From Trochalopteron elliotii (lineage: Eukaryota > Chordata > Aves > Passeriformes > Leiothrichidae), in contig JANPWX010000209.1 of NCBI GenBank assembly GCA_024734555.1, positions 310,001 to 374,000 of the forward strand: a stretch of 64,000 nucleotides of DNA, in the 5' to 3' direction. This document shows positions 1-12,310 of this stretch, piece after piece. The notes under the pieces are model-generated. The model saw only the letters and a program-made list of their open reading frames with translations. It did no database searches and was not told the DNA's origin. A program made the position numbers and the translations under genes. The number at the start of each line of letters is the position of its first letter. The first letter of the stretch is position 1.

Positions 1-229
1 GGCTGAGTGCACATTGCTGGGTTGTGTCCAGCCTCTTGTCCACCTGCACTCCCAAGTCCTTCTTGGCAGGACTGCTCTTGATCCCTTCATTCCTCAGCTT
101 GTGTTGATACTGGGGGTTGCCCTGACCCCAGTGCAGCACCTCGCACTTGGTCTTGTCAAATCTCATTAAATCCCCATGTGCCCACTTCTTGAGCCCGTCC
201 ACGTCCCTCTGGATGGTATCTCATCCTTC
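1..229 (-). mobile_element. CR1 LINE fragment, cut by window edge
   Basis: The plus strand reads as the reverse complement of an avian CR1 non-LTR retrotransposon. Positions 1-85 closely match 12202-12290 in the second CR1 of this window, including the shared stretch CACATTGCTGGGTTGTGTCC. The match to the CR1 family continues toward the element's 5' side up to about 229 (CCACGTCCCTCTGGATGG). The 3' part lies outside the window. It is a fossil with no intact reading frame and sits in a GRIN2B intron, in the same orientation as the gene. Family assignment is by recognition; the exact right boundary is approximate. Confidence 0.85.
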
Positions 230-2184
230 AGGCATCATCTTCACTATAGCTAAATAAAATCTAAGCCTAAAGCTGTTTTATAGGTGAATCTGGGTTATAA
301 ATGAGGATCATCTAATTTTTTCTGACTATTTGGTAATCATAATTTCTTGATCTTAAAGAAAATTTGGAATACAAACATACTGCAAAATAAAGAGGAATGA
401 AGATGAAGTCAAGGGGATCTATAGCCTTAAGAATATCTTATGTTTCTGTACTGCCTTTCATCTCAAAAGAATCTAAAATGCCTTATAAAATGTATCAACA
501 TTAAACGGCGAATAGGAATTGAAATAAGAAAAATATTTTCTCCAATTCAAATGCAGGCATGACTTAGCTGAGAAAAATGTCTTTTTTTCAAATCAAATAC
601 AGTCAGGACATTATGCTTTATCCCTTGGTTGGTGTGAAAAGATCTTTACCAATGTCAACTGGCCACAACAGCAGCTTTATGGTTTACCATGCTGAATTGG
701 TCTTTGTTAAAGAGCGTTCAGCTGAAAATCACAACAAAAATTCCATTTCAACACAGAGAAATCCTCATTATGGACTGTATAGAGAGAACAACAGCCTGAT
801 GAGAGCCTTTTCACACTGCAACAAATTGATTTGGATGTGGGGGGCAGTCTCAGGAGGCTGCATCTCTCACAAACCCAAAGAGAGTTGATGAGCAAACCCT
901 CCCACTAGATCTGAAATGAAACATTTTATGATAAATGACCTAAGACCTTCCAGTTGCACATTCTCTCTCAGATACTATGCTTACAATACATCTCCTCCAC
1001 ATATATTTACAGTATGGTGATTATATCAGTTCAAGTGCTTATCTGTGAGGAGTCTGTCCAAGGGTGAATATGAAGGCAGGTTGACATCTATCACAAGTGA
1101 TGAGCTCTATTTCAACCATATATTTCCAGGACAGTGCATTTTTATTTCCTGAATGATGACTATCCTGCCAAATGTACCTTCCCAGGATGATATCCAACAA
1201 TGATACAACCATTTGTAATGGGCTGTGGGCCTCTGAACCCGGCAAACAGGTTTAGGAATATTCAATCAGTCTAGTAATTAAATTGGCTAAACATCTTCAT
1301 TTCTGCTTTGGAAAGAACTTTCTTGTAAGACTGCAACATGATTGCAAACAAAAATGTTTTTTGTTCACTGAGGCTGGGCTCTGACAACCAAAATGGTCAG
1401 TTCTGAGGGGAGGTCTTTAATTACAAAGGCTTGCAAAATGTCATCTTGAGTTAGGTCCTTTGCAGATTCACTGTTATTAAAATAAGATGAGCTATTCAAG
1501 CATGAGTTTTGCTTGTGATTTTTCCCATGTCTCCAAAATTACCCAAGGAAATGCTTACATTTTTATACTTCCATATTATTCAAATAATGTTTTGTTTAGC
1601 CCTTGATACTAAAATATTCCAGAGTGGGCTGCTTCCAAACTATTTTCTTCAAACCTACCTCCCATTACATTACATTAGCTAGTGATACACAGGGGTGGGA
1701 TTAGTCTGACAGCTTCCTGATTAACACAATCTTTTATACACAGAAGGAGGGAAAACAAAGGAATTTCCAGACGACAGCATAAATGCTCTGAAAAAAACTT
1801 TGTCCACAGAGACCTTTGAGCTTTTTTTCTGTATGCATAAAAACTCACCAGCATGAAACATCTTGATGAACCAAGGTCTTTGGGACCAACAGACACTTGG
1901 ATTATGTACACAGAGATACAGTTAATCTTCTCTTTTTTTTTTTTTTTAATTTCTTATAAACGCAGCAAAACCAGAAACTCTTATACAGATGTCAATAGAA
2001 AAAGCTGGCAAAAAGGACCACAGAGTTACTCTCCTGTGCTACTGTGCTATGTGTGGTCTTGCTATACCTTTAACCATGGAATGATAATAGAGGCTCTTTT
2101 TTCAAACCCTAAAAAGTAAGTTTTCCAGACAAGCATGCAAAAAGTCAGGTTTCTGTGGCAAGTAAGCATGTAAGAAAGCCTCAC
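230..2184 (-). other. GRIN2B: GRIN2B intron (3' part of window), no gene seen
   Basis: This is intron following the exon at 2185-2345; its 5' splice site reads GTGAGG on the minus strand at 2184 downward. I searched for the next expected exon (start of KLDAFIYDAAVLNY in GluN2 proteins, containing the Asp and Tyr that finish the glutamate pocket) and did not find it, so it should lie below position 1. The only simple repeat is a run of 15 T at 1933-1947. The small open frames here have no recognisable similarity. Confidence 0.8.
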
Positions 2185-2345
2185 CCAGTTTTCAGCGAGA
2201 ACAGTGCATCATCCACCCCCCTCTGATTGAACTTCACCATGTAGCTGTGCATTTCAGGGTAGTTGTTGCGAATGTTCCTTTCTGTGCTGCCGTTGGGAAC
2301 TGTCCCGAAGCGGAAAGGGGGTGAGAAGTCATTTGGTTTCTGGAA
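2185..2345 (-). CDS. GRIN2B: GRIN2B exon: start of S2 ligand-binding lobe
   Basis: A 161-bp internal exon of an NMDA receptor GluN2 subunit. The acceptor is CTGTCTCTTCAG and the donor is GTGAGG. It starts on a whole codon and leaves two bases (GG) for the next exon. The protein begins [20 protein letters not shown] and ends [10 protein letters not shown]. It is the first part of S2, the segment after M3 that closes over glutamate; in the family the Ser-Thr pair in NGSTERNIR (S690/T691 in human GluN2B numbering) contacts the ligand, and both are present. [10 protein letters not shown] and [11 protein letters not shown] favour GRIN2B over GRIN2A (HDYSPPF, KFNQKGVEDAL) and over 2C/2D (QDQYPPF). 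It follows a 15.8-kb intron and is the last exon of the gene inside the window. Confidence 0.96.
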
Positions 2346-5300
2346 CTGAAGAGACAGAAAAAGGAATATTTCTCACAGTCTTTCAGATTTAAAAGCAGTC
2401 ATCTGGTTGGAGAACATCAGAAGGTTGATCTGATTTTATTTTGCTATTGTGTAGAAAACATAATTGAGAAGATATTATATTTCACTGTTTTCAAACATAA
2501 ATATCTCCTGTTAATGCCTAAGAAACAAGTAAATCTGAGCAAGCTGTTCTTTCTCTCTACTCTGGATTAAGTGCATTAAATAGTCAGTGATCAGAGATTA
2601 AATAGGAGATTAGATAAAAGGAAAAAGGAAAGGGAAAATGTAACAGTGGTGCTGGAACACAGTCAAGAAACGGTTTCCAATAAAGCCTATGTGATGTGCT
2701 TTTTATCCACAAACTGTCATTTAGTTCCTAAGAAGTATCTTTTTCAGCTCTGTGGATGCCTTTACACTTTCTGGTTCTGACAGAGGTAGAAAAGTAATTA
2801 ATGAGGAGAATGTGCCTCTCAGCACACTTCCCACCCACTTCACCAAACAAATGATCAGCTTTCAAAGTTTTGGGGAAATGCTCCAAATAAAATGTTCCTA
2901 GTGGCTGCAAGTTACTAGTAACATTTGATACCCAGAACAGAGCTGGCAGAACACTCCAAAGCTTTTGCTGCTCAGAAGAAATACATTCATCATAACATTC
3001 CCCCATGGCTGCAAGCCTGTGAGATTTCATATACCACTTGCTTAATTCAAGTCATAATCAGTGCTCTCTGGGGTTTTATGAGGAGTAACATTTAGACTGT
3101 CAATTTTCAAGACTGCTTAAAACCCCTAGAACCAGCAAATGAGAAGGAGCACAGAACTATAAATCAAGAACTGAATAAGCAGCAAAGAAAAAAATGCAAA
3201 GGTAGGTTAAATGGAAGGAAGCCTCCTCCTCTCTAGATATATCAAGCAGTAGCTTGCCTGGTGTTATTTCTCAACTGTAACCATGTGTTTCTATGATCCT
3301 GAGAAGCACACTGACAACATGTTAATGGTCAGACCAAAACCATTTAATAGCAGGAGTGCACCTGGTACATGAATATGTGTAGTCATGCACTGCGACCTTC
3401 TACAGGGCTGAAATCTACACATAGTTCTAGCTTAAAATACATGCAGGTGAGCCTTGTTCTTGAGCTCTGCTTAAAGCCATTTTGCAACTTGGTCAACTCA
3501 ACTGAGGAGGCCAGAGCCCCTAAAGCAGTGTATCGTGTTCACATTTCAGCCATGAGGACAGCCAGAAGTTGGGTCTGTGGATAGGTGAATACATTGTTCA
3601 CCTGTTTCTGTGCACCGGTCAACTAATGTCTCCAGTTTGGATGGCAAGATGGGCTAAACTGTATGTGCATGTGAGCGTGTGAAAGAGAACACGTATCCTA
3701 CTGCTTTAAGCCAATAAAAAACATTGGGGCTGTTTTTCTGAACTCAAGTTAGTCCATCACCAACAAAACAGAAGTTTCACATAGCATAAAACACAGTAAG
3801 GTGTCTCTTAGAACTTCATCACACCTCTAGGGAGGAAGACAAACTCACAGCTATCAAAGACTGTAATGAAAGCAAATCTTGATGGGAGAAAAATCAACGC
3901 AGCATGCCAGAATTATTCTTTTTTACTAAGCTGATTAAAGCACCAGCCTAGGGGACCCATCACAAGGAGGGCACTGCCATGCCAGACACAAAGAAACACA
4001 GTCTCTCCCCTGACATGCTAAACCAGGAGATTGCAGTGTGGGCAACTTGCTTCTCCAGAGGCTACAGAACCCCACCTTGAAGGCATACAGGACATTCCCA
4101 TTCCCACAGAGCCCTCTAACAGAGTACAGTCAACAGGAGAAGCATCAAGCAGGCCTGACCAACATTTGTGTGACTGAGTTTTGTACTGTCCATTTCATAC
4201 CTCCACCCTCCATTCCCAGTGACACAATCTCTGCTCTTGTCTGCTTCCATCATGATGTCTACGAACTGGAGTAAGAAGGATTATGAAGTCAGGCATTTCC
4301 CTGTGATAAGGGAAATAATCCCAGCTCTGAACCATCTTTTGTCACCACTCTGTTCAGAGCCCATAATAGCAGCCACAGGTGAAAGGATCCAGATTTCATT
4401 TTTAATCTCCTGGGCAATCAATAAATAAATGAAAACATTTCTCTGGTAGGAAATTAGTGTTTCTGGCAACTGGAAAAGCACATTTCTAGAGAAAGGAGTC
4501 AGGTCGATCACTTCCACAAATTCTCATCCTACTCACTCACTCACCAATCCTTACATTCTGCTCATTCCTTAGTCAGATTTTCAAATACAAATTACTCTCA
4601 ACACAACAACATGCACACACACTTCAGCAATAGCTTGGTGAACAGCAAGAGAGGAAACTATATGAAAGGATTCATATGGCGCCCACACCAGACAATTTTA
4701 GTTGAGTGCCACTCCTCTTGAGTGCCCAAGAGGATCACAGATCCCCAGCTAACCTTTCAGCTTGATGTTTACAAAGCTGAAAGTAACCAATGTCTAGCTG
4801 ACTCCACAGTTGATGCAGCCAGAGATATGGAACTACTTCTCCATATTTGAGAAGTAATAGCAGTAGATGCATGCAGCTTTCTGATAGGAGATAGCAGCTC
4901 AAAAATCACCATATGTGTTTCTTGGCAGTAAGTGGGCACAGCTCAATCCAGGGTTGAAGGGATGTCCAGTGAGCTCTCCAGAGTAAAAAACTTTTGCATC
5001 ATTCTGAACTAACGTCTGACTAACCACACAGCTCATACTGAGGGAACAAGAAGACATGTGAACCTTCCTGGAAAGTTCATGGGACAGATGGGGAAGAAGT
5101 GTGTCCTCTCCTGCAAACACAGTGGAGGAACTGGAGATGAACCATAAGGAGGAAAGTTAATCGAGAGATTGTCAAAGAGTTCAGTAAGGAAAGCCACTTG
5201 TTTGATTTCTCCCAGGGGCTGGGACCATGGGCCTGGATCATAAGTATCATCCCCAGGGAAGCAGGGGTCTTTGGTAGATGGCCCTATAAGGAGTCTGAGA

Positions 5301-7669
5301 CATGAGGGAGGAGCTGATGCACAATGCAGGGGCATTACATGGAGGAAGCCTGTGGAGAGATAATCTCAATGCTGCAGTGAACACTGACAAAAAAATTAAC
5401 CACAGATATGGACAGAAAGGGTAAAAATGTAAATTAATGAGACAACTGTCCCATTATTTAATGCAAATATTTCTCCTGTCAGAGCCCTAAGTCACTCCAC
5501 TCCAGGCATCTGTGAAGAGGAATCCTGTGAAGTTCTGGCAAAAAAAAATGTGGTGGTAATAGGGGAAGGGAAGAGAAAACAACATCAGTTGCTGAGAAAA
5601 CCCAGCTGTACAGGGTCCACACTTGTAGGAACCCCACATTACACTTGCCTGTAGCAGGAGACCTGTTCTGCTGCCCAGCTTTACCTACCTCAAGGAGTGA
5701 CTGCCTGTGAGGGAATCAGCAGGGCTTAGCTGCTGTCCTGTACCCAAAGAGCCCCAGGCGGAGATGTATCTCACTTGCATCCTCCCACTCATTCACAGTG
5801 GAACCTCTGCTGTGAGATGCTCCCCTGTTATGTACCCAAGGTGATGTGCACATCTCATCCACGAAAGAAGTCCCAACTACTTCACATCAATTGTGAAGGT
5901 GGGTGCTAGAGAAGGGGGTGGAAAGCATACACCGAGGGTGCCTGAAAGGCTGGGGTAGCTCTGGGACATGAGATATATATGTTCGGAGACCAGTGGCTGC
6001 CTGCCTCTTCAACCCCTCACTCCACAAACTGAAATCAAGGAGCACTAAGTGCAAAGCAGATGCCAGCTTTGGAAAAGTAACCTCTCAGAGTCAGAGAGCA
6101 GAAATCTTCCTCCTCTGGAGAGCAATAAACACACAGGCTGGGAGCTGTTAGCACATTCAGGGGAAGAGCTGCTTTTGCCACTCCCCTCCACATCTTGCCA
6201 TGAGAGCTGTAAACAGCAGCAGTGAAAGCGGGTTTAAGTGACTCGGCTGGCAGAGCTGTTTCATTACCAATTTGGAGCCATGCCGTGCAGAAAGCAGCAT
6301 TGTTCTCAGATGTTCAGATATCAATCTGCATAATGAAACAGGTGATAGGAGCTCTTCCCATTCATGCAGCAACTGGAGGGGATTTAGAGATGAGGGGAAG
6401 GGGTTATGTCTAATTGGCCACAATTAATTTGATGAGAAATTTTTTTCAATAAATTGTCTATCACCAAATGGATCCTACAGAAAAGCACATCTGCCCTTAT
6501 TTATCTGCCTGATGTAGGCCCTGTTTACACTGTAAAGTGTTTGCCAATAGCTTTGAAAGCAGTTTCCCATACTCAGCAAGCTCTTGCAACAGAAAAGCTC
6601 TTTTTTATCAGCCAATCTACTTTTATGCTGCTTAAAAAACACAAATCAATCCACTGCTGAATAACATAATGAGCTGGCAGAAATTGGTGCAAGGGTGGGT
6701 GTGTGGGTGTAGTGCTTTACCCTTATACAGCTTCTCTGGGAGAGGTCCTTACACTTTGTAAGGCCCAGATGATCAGTTAAAGTTTTCTAACACAGGAAGC
6801 TCTACAGCTCTGACCCATCAAACTAAGAGCCACAAATTCAGCTCCTCTGCTAGCTGCAAGTCCAAAAGAGCTTAAGCCCATATTAGATATTTTGAGCTCA
6901 CTTCACTTACTCAAAAGTAAGTGCCAAGCTGAGATGCCTAGGGAATTTCACCCTGGGAACAGGTCTCTCATAGCCCCATGTCAGATTTGCCCACCACCTG
7001 AGGGTAGTTTGGACACTCCAGTACACCTAAAATAGCTTCAGACATCTACATCAGCCCAAATGAATCTAGCCTCTGGGCCATTCAGCCCTCAGGACACCTT
7101 CTCCCACCAAAAGTACAGGGATCCGACCACTATGGTTAGCAAGAAGCCTGAAGTACCCACCACCATCCTAATGTATAACTTCTTTGCATTGCCGAAACAT
7201 CCTTGGTTGTCTCCTTCTGTTCTGGCTCAGCTGCATGTCACTGCAGTCAGCTTGTACCTTTCTTCATTGCCTGAAAATCCAACCAGGCTGTTTGCACAAG
7301 AGCTTCCTTCAGAACCTTAGAAGTTGAAGCACTCAGTGGTTTTCAGGTCTAACTCTGAGGTAGCTCTGTGCTGGTACCTAAGTCCTGGTACCCTACCCAT
7401 GTCCAGGCAGCATGTTTTGCCCTAGCTGCCTTCTATGTCCTCTCTTTCAGCCAGGAAATCAATTACTTCACAGATAATGAATGACTCTCAAAGAGAAAAA
7501 GCTTTTTTTCTTCTTATCCCCAAAATATATAATTTTTATCCCCAAGCTGTACCACAAACAATGCCACAGAATCACAAACCTGGATTTGACCCTGAGAAGA
7601 TGTCCCTTCCACCTCTGTCTCTCCAGTGAGTCTCTCCTGGATATCACCATTCCTGACAGCTTTTAATCC

Positions 7670-8010
7670 AGCCCACTGTGGAAGATGGCTGGTGCTGGAG
7701 ATTCCTCCATTCCCTGGACAATGCTCACCAAAGCTTTACTACTGGAAAGTTCTTCCACGTATCTGAACCAGAGCCTTCCAGCTGCAAATACACCTGCAAT
7801 ATTTTCTGTTATCTTGTTCATGGGCAAGGAAATCCAAACGGTTTCTTCTTCTCTGAAAGTGCATTTTATGTTTTTGAAGACCATTGTGCTGCTTCTTCTC
7901 CATGTTCTTTCACTGCAGCTAAAGAAGCCCAGTTTCTTTAGTCTTTCTTTGCAAGCTGTATTATATGGACCTGCAACCATTCTCGCTCTTGTCCTTTGGC
8001 TGTATTCTAT
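7670..8010 (-). mobile_element. Ancient CR1/L3-like LINE fragment
   Basis: The plus strand resembles the reverse complement of the 3' half of old amniote CR1/L3-type LINEs. The clearest block is CAGCTAAAGAAGCCCAGTTT followed by a TTTAGTCTTTC motif and, further on, CCATTCTCGCTCTTGTCC. An upstream block, CATTTTATGTTTTTGAAGAC, sits at the expected relative position. It is strongly diverged from the younger CR1 copies in this window, so it is probably an older insertion. Boundaries are approximate. Two open frames on the plus strand here (87 and 114 codons) are explained by this fossil. Confidence 0.6.
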
Positions 8011-11000
8011 AGGTCTCTGCTTAACTTAACTTTGGTTGGTGAACATACTCTCTCCACCATCATCAAGAACACCAGCATCAAGAACAATCTGATCAAGACC
8101 CAAAGATGCTGAGAGAATATTACAGTAAAAAAGCTTGTAGTAAGGCAACACAAATAATGCTAGTGAGAGTTCATGCTCATTATCACTCTTCTCAGGGCCT
8201 CTCTTTATTATATCGTGTTTTGTCTATCCTTCATTTTCAGCTTGCAAGTTCTTCAAAGCTGCAACTCTGTCCGGATCTGCATTCAGGTAGTGATCAGCTT
8301 GTTTCTGGAATGTCAATCATCACTGCCAGCACCATCTTCAGGGTTTTTACTGTATTCTTTTCTTTATGCAGCTTGGATTGTGCACATAGGCACATTCACA
8401 AACCCATGCCCCCAGTCACCTGTCCTGGTAGAGGAGGTGCTCTGCAGATTTCGAGCACAGAGTTTGCAACTGTTGGTGGCATGGTGCTGTAGGCACTTTA
8501 AAATTGGCAAAATTGCCTCCCAGCTAGAAGTGTGCCAGCCCAACAGCATAGGCTGAAAATCATACTGCAGATCTAAGTCTTAGCACTGGTACAAGCCTGT
8601 GAGGAGAGCAGACTAAAGTGACTGTGCTGCTCATTCTCTATTATTAATGACTCTCTTGTACAGATACTTCTCGAGATTCATTCCTAAAGCATTCCTCTCC
8701 CCTCTGCACAGTAATGTAGTTTTGACATTACAGACATTTTTTATTTCCAAGGTGGAACTTTCAGCCATTTCTAAGTGACTATAAGTTTTCAGATCATCCT
8801 TTTACCCTAGCTCTTTTTAGTTCCCTCCTGCATTCCCTCACAATAACATTGTCTGCCTCCTCAGCAGTGGCTGGGAGTTCTCACAGCTCTGAATCCAGCT
8901 GCCACATCAACTCTTCCTGAAACCCCAATTTCTTATCTTCACTAGTCAAACAACACATCTTGATTTATAAGCAAACAAAAAAAAGGAAGCTAAAATAAAG
9001 GGGATTGAACAGCACCAAATCCAATATGTTGATTTTGGGAGGACATAAAATTACCTTGTGCTCCCTCAGATTTTGACTTTGTGGTTTATCTTATTATTCA
9101 GTACCCAGTGATGTTTCAAATTCTGTCTTGCTTTGCATAGCACTTTCACCCATGAATTGCTCTAGATAAGTCCAAGAAAGGAGTTATCAGTTAGTGCAGC
9201 TGACTGCAGTAAAGCTGGCAAAGAATTCAATTAAAGTCCATTTTAAAGGAAGATGTAGTGTGGGTCAGACCCACAATCAAGAAAGAAAAATATCTATGAA
9301 TGTCTGTTGGTGAAATATGGACACATGCAGGTCAGAAAAGGGAACAGAGCAACCTAGTGACAATGCAGAGGTGAGGGGGAGAAGGTGAAAGCAAAAGAAA
9401 AGAGTTCAAATATAGCTACTTTAAAAATAGTTGTCCTTGCAAAATAACTGAGATGAAAGCAGAGATCCAATTGGTGGAAGAAGGTTCCATCACATGCAGT
9501 TATTGCCAGAGCAGTGCACACAGTAGGATTGTGCAGCCTCTTTGCAAGTTGGATTGTTATGTACAGTGTTCACATAGCAGAAGAGCGAAAACCTTGGGCA
9601 GTGCAACACCATCCGAAACAGACGGCATGTCAGGGATCCCATGTCTTCCATAAACACACCTACTTATGCATGCTGCCATCACACTGCCTTTATGCTGACC
9701 CAAGCATTACAGATACACCGGGTCTGAGGAGCCAGACCATCACATACAGATGGAGTCCACCCACCACGAGCACACCAGGAGTCTTCTGGGTCGGCCAAGT
9801 GCATGAACATTATACAGGCTCTGTGCAGTTTCTCCACCCAACAGGTAATATTAAAGCCTTAAATATTCCTCAGGACACATTTGACAGTATATAGCCTTCA
9901 AATCACAAATTAGTTGTCCCTCAAGATTGACCAGAAATCTGTAGTGGAATCACTGAGCTTCATCAGTCAGAGCCAAAAGCTGCTTGCACAGCTCAAGTGT
10001 TAGTATGTGTGATATCAGAACACCACAGTCATATCCATTGCAATGAAGGGCGCTATGAAATCATAGCTATGGTACACTTAACTTTTGGTTGCATGCATGT
10101 AGAAGATGGAGATCATCTGTTTATCCAGCATAAAATCATGCCATGTATTTCATTCTTGAAAGTCAGCTTCCTTAGAAGCTAAACACAGGGGGACAAAAAG
10201 TATAATCCCAGCCAAACACAAAAGAGAAATTCATGAGGCAGAAAGATGCCACTTACTACACTGATGTTCATATCATTAGGAGTGTAGATGTCCATTCAGA
10301 AGGAGAAAATCAACTGATTAAAAAGACCTTGAGAGGAGAGGTGACAGCTAAGTACAGAGGAATTTGAAATCTGCTTTGTTTGCACATGAGACAGCTGATT
10401 AACAAATTATGAAACACTCTGAGAAATTCAGAGGATGTAGTTTGGTGGGGAAGGAATTCCATTTCTCACCCATTTTCACTAACAAAGGAAGGTCAGATTT
10501 CTCCTGTCTTCTGAGTACTAACAGCCAACCTACTATTATGTGGGTACTGTCCACTGGGCAGCAGGGTGAAACCATGCACAAACCTGGAAAACCTCCAAAA
10601 GACTTCACAGGGACCAGAATATTCATCCAAGCAATTTTAAAAGCTTAGTAATCATATTAGTGCAATTTCTTAAGCATGTCTGTAGGGCAGAGAGGCAAAG
10701 CAAAAAAGCAGGGAATTTCAGACAGAGCAGCACCCTCTCAGAGCTCCTTTAACCTTCTGATGAAAGCTGCCTCCTACCTGCAAATGAAAGATAGAGAAAT
10801 GAAAGCCATATCACTCCCATGTGAGTCCTGGGGAACCGAGCTTCACCTGAAATAAAGTCTGCTGGGCCACCCAGATTTAGGGAAAGTGTGACCTTGAGTA
10901 GCCAAAGGCCTGGGAGAAGCTGGGCTTCTTTCCATGCAGTGAAGTAAAAATGCCTGGAAAGATACAACCTGCCAAATATTTACCAAGTATATGTATGTAC

Positions 11001-11612
11001 ATGTAACTCCAAATGTCACGGTCACTAGGCATCAGGAATGAAAGTGTGGGAGTAGAGCTGTTGTACTCTTTTGCTTTTCTTTTTTAATCCTGTAGATCTC
11101 ATACTCCCATCCCTTTCCCACCAGTAATTCAGCCCTGATCATTCAGTTAAAGGAGGCCAGCTCTCATCTCTCAGGGTGCCAAATTTTGATGGCAGGACCA
11201 TTGTCTGTTATTTGACTACAAAGTGCCAAGTACATTTATGGCACCATATAAATAATAAATAAAAATATTCATTGTTTCCCTCTCCACTGACTTACACTGA
11301 TGTGAGAAGCAGGACAATCCTTTGCTTCCCTCTCTCCCTCCCCCCCTTATGTAACTCTCCAAAGACAGCTTTTTCCAGACTGCCAAGCAATTAGCACAGA
11401 AGCAACCAAATATAACCACTACCTCCAAAGGGGGATAGCTCCAAGAGCTGGTGAAAAGGCAGGTGAAAAGAAAGGGTCAGTGGTGGCCAAGGTCTGGAAA
11501 AGGCCAGAATGCTGTGCAGGGGAAATGCAAAAGCTGCAAACTAAGGACTACGCCATGGCCCCAATCACCGAAGTCCCTCATCCAGCGACTCTCATCTGTA
11601 CCTCAAACAAAG

Positions 11613-12310
11613 CCCAGGGGTTTGCATTTTAAAGATCATCTAATCCCAACCCTCATGCCGTGGGCAGGCACATCTTTCACTAGACCAGTTACTCAGAGCC
11701 CCATCCAACCTGGCCTTAAACAGTTCCAGGGATGAGGCATCCACAACTTCTCTGGGCACCATTTCTAGTGCATCACCACCATCACAGCAAAAGAATTTTT
11801 TTCCTAATACCTAATTTAAGCCTATTCTCTTTCAGTATGAAGCCCTTACCCCTTGTCCTGTCATTACATCCTCTTGTCAAAAAGTCTCTCTCCATCTTTT
11901 TCATATGTTCCCTTCGGGTACTGGAAGGCCACAATTAGGTCATCCTAAAGCCTTCCCTTTTCCAGGCTGAACAGCCTTTCGTTGTCAGGAGAGGTGCTCT
12001 ATCCCTTTAATCATCTTGGTGGCCTCCTCTGCACTCACTCTAGCAGGTCCATGTTCTTTTTGTTCAGAAAACAACACCCCAGAGCTGGATACACCACTGC
12101 AGGTGGGGTCTCACCAGAGCAGAGCAGAGGGGCAGAATCCTCTCCCTCACCATGCTGCCCACGCTGCTTTGGATTCAGCTCAGGATACAATTGGCTTTCT
12201 GGGCTGAGTGCACATTGCTGGGTTGTGTCCAGCCTCTTGTCCACCTGCACTCCCAAGTCCTTCTTGGCAAGGCTGCTCTTGATCCCTTCAAGCCCCAGTC
12301 TTTTTTGATA
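11613..12310 (-). mobile_element. CR1 LINE, 5'-truncated, about 0.7 kb
   Basis: This is the reverse complement of the 3' part of an avian CR1. Landmarks on the plus strand are AAAGATCATCTAATCCCAAC at the 3' end of the element, then CCCCATCCAACCTGGCCTTA, GGCATCCACAACTTCTCTGG, CCCTTACCCCTTGTCCTGTC and CCAGAGCTGGATACACCACT. The far end shares about 90 bp with the fragment at the left edge of the window. The minus-strand 177-codon open frame across 12035-12568 runs through CR1 and flanking DNA and is not a host gene. 5' truncation is the usual outcome of CR1 retrotransposition. Confidence 0.93.
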
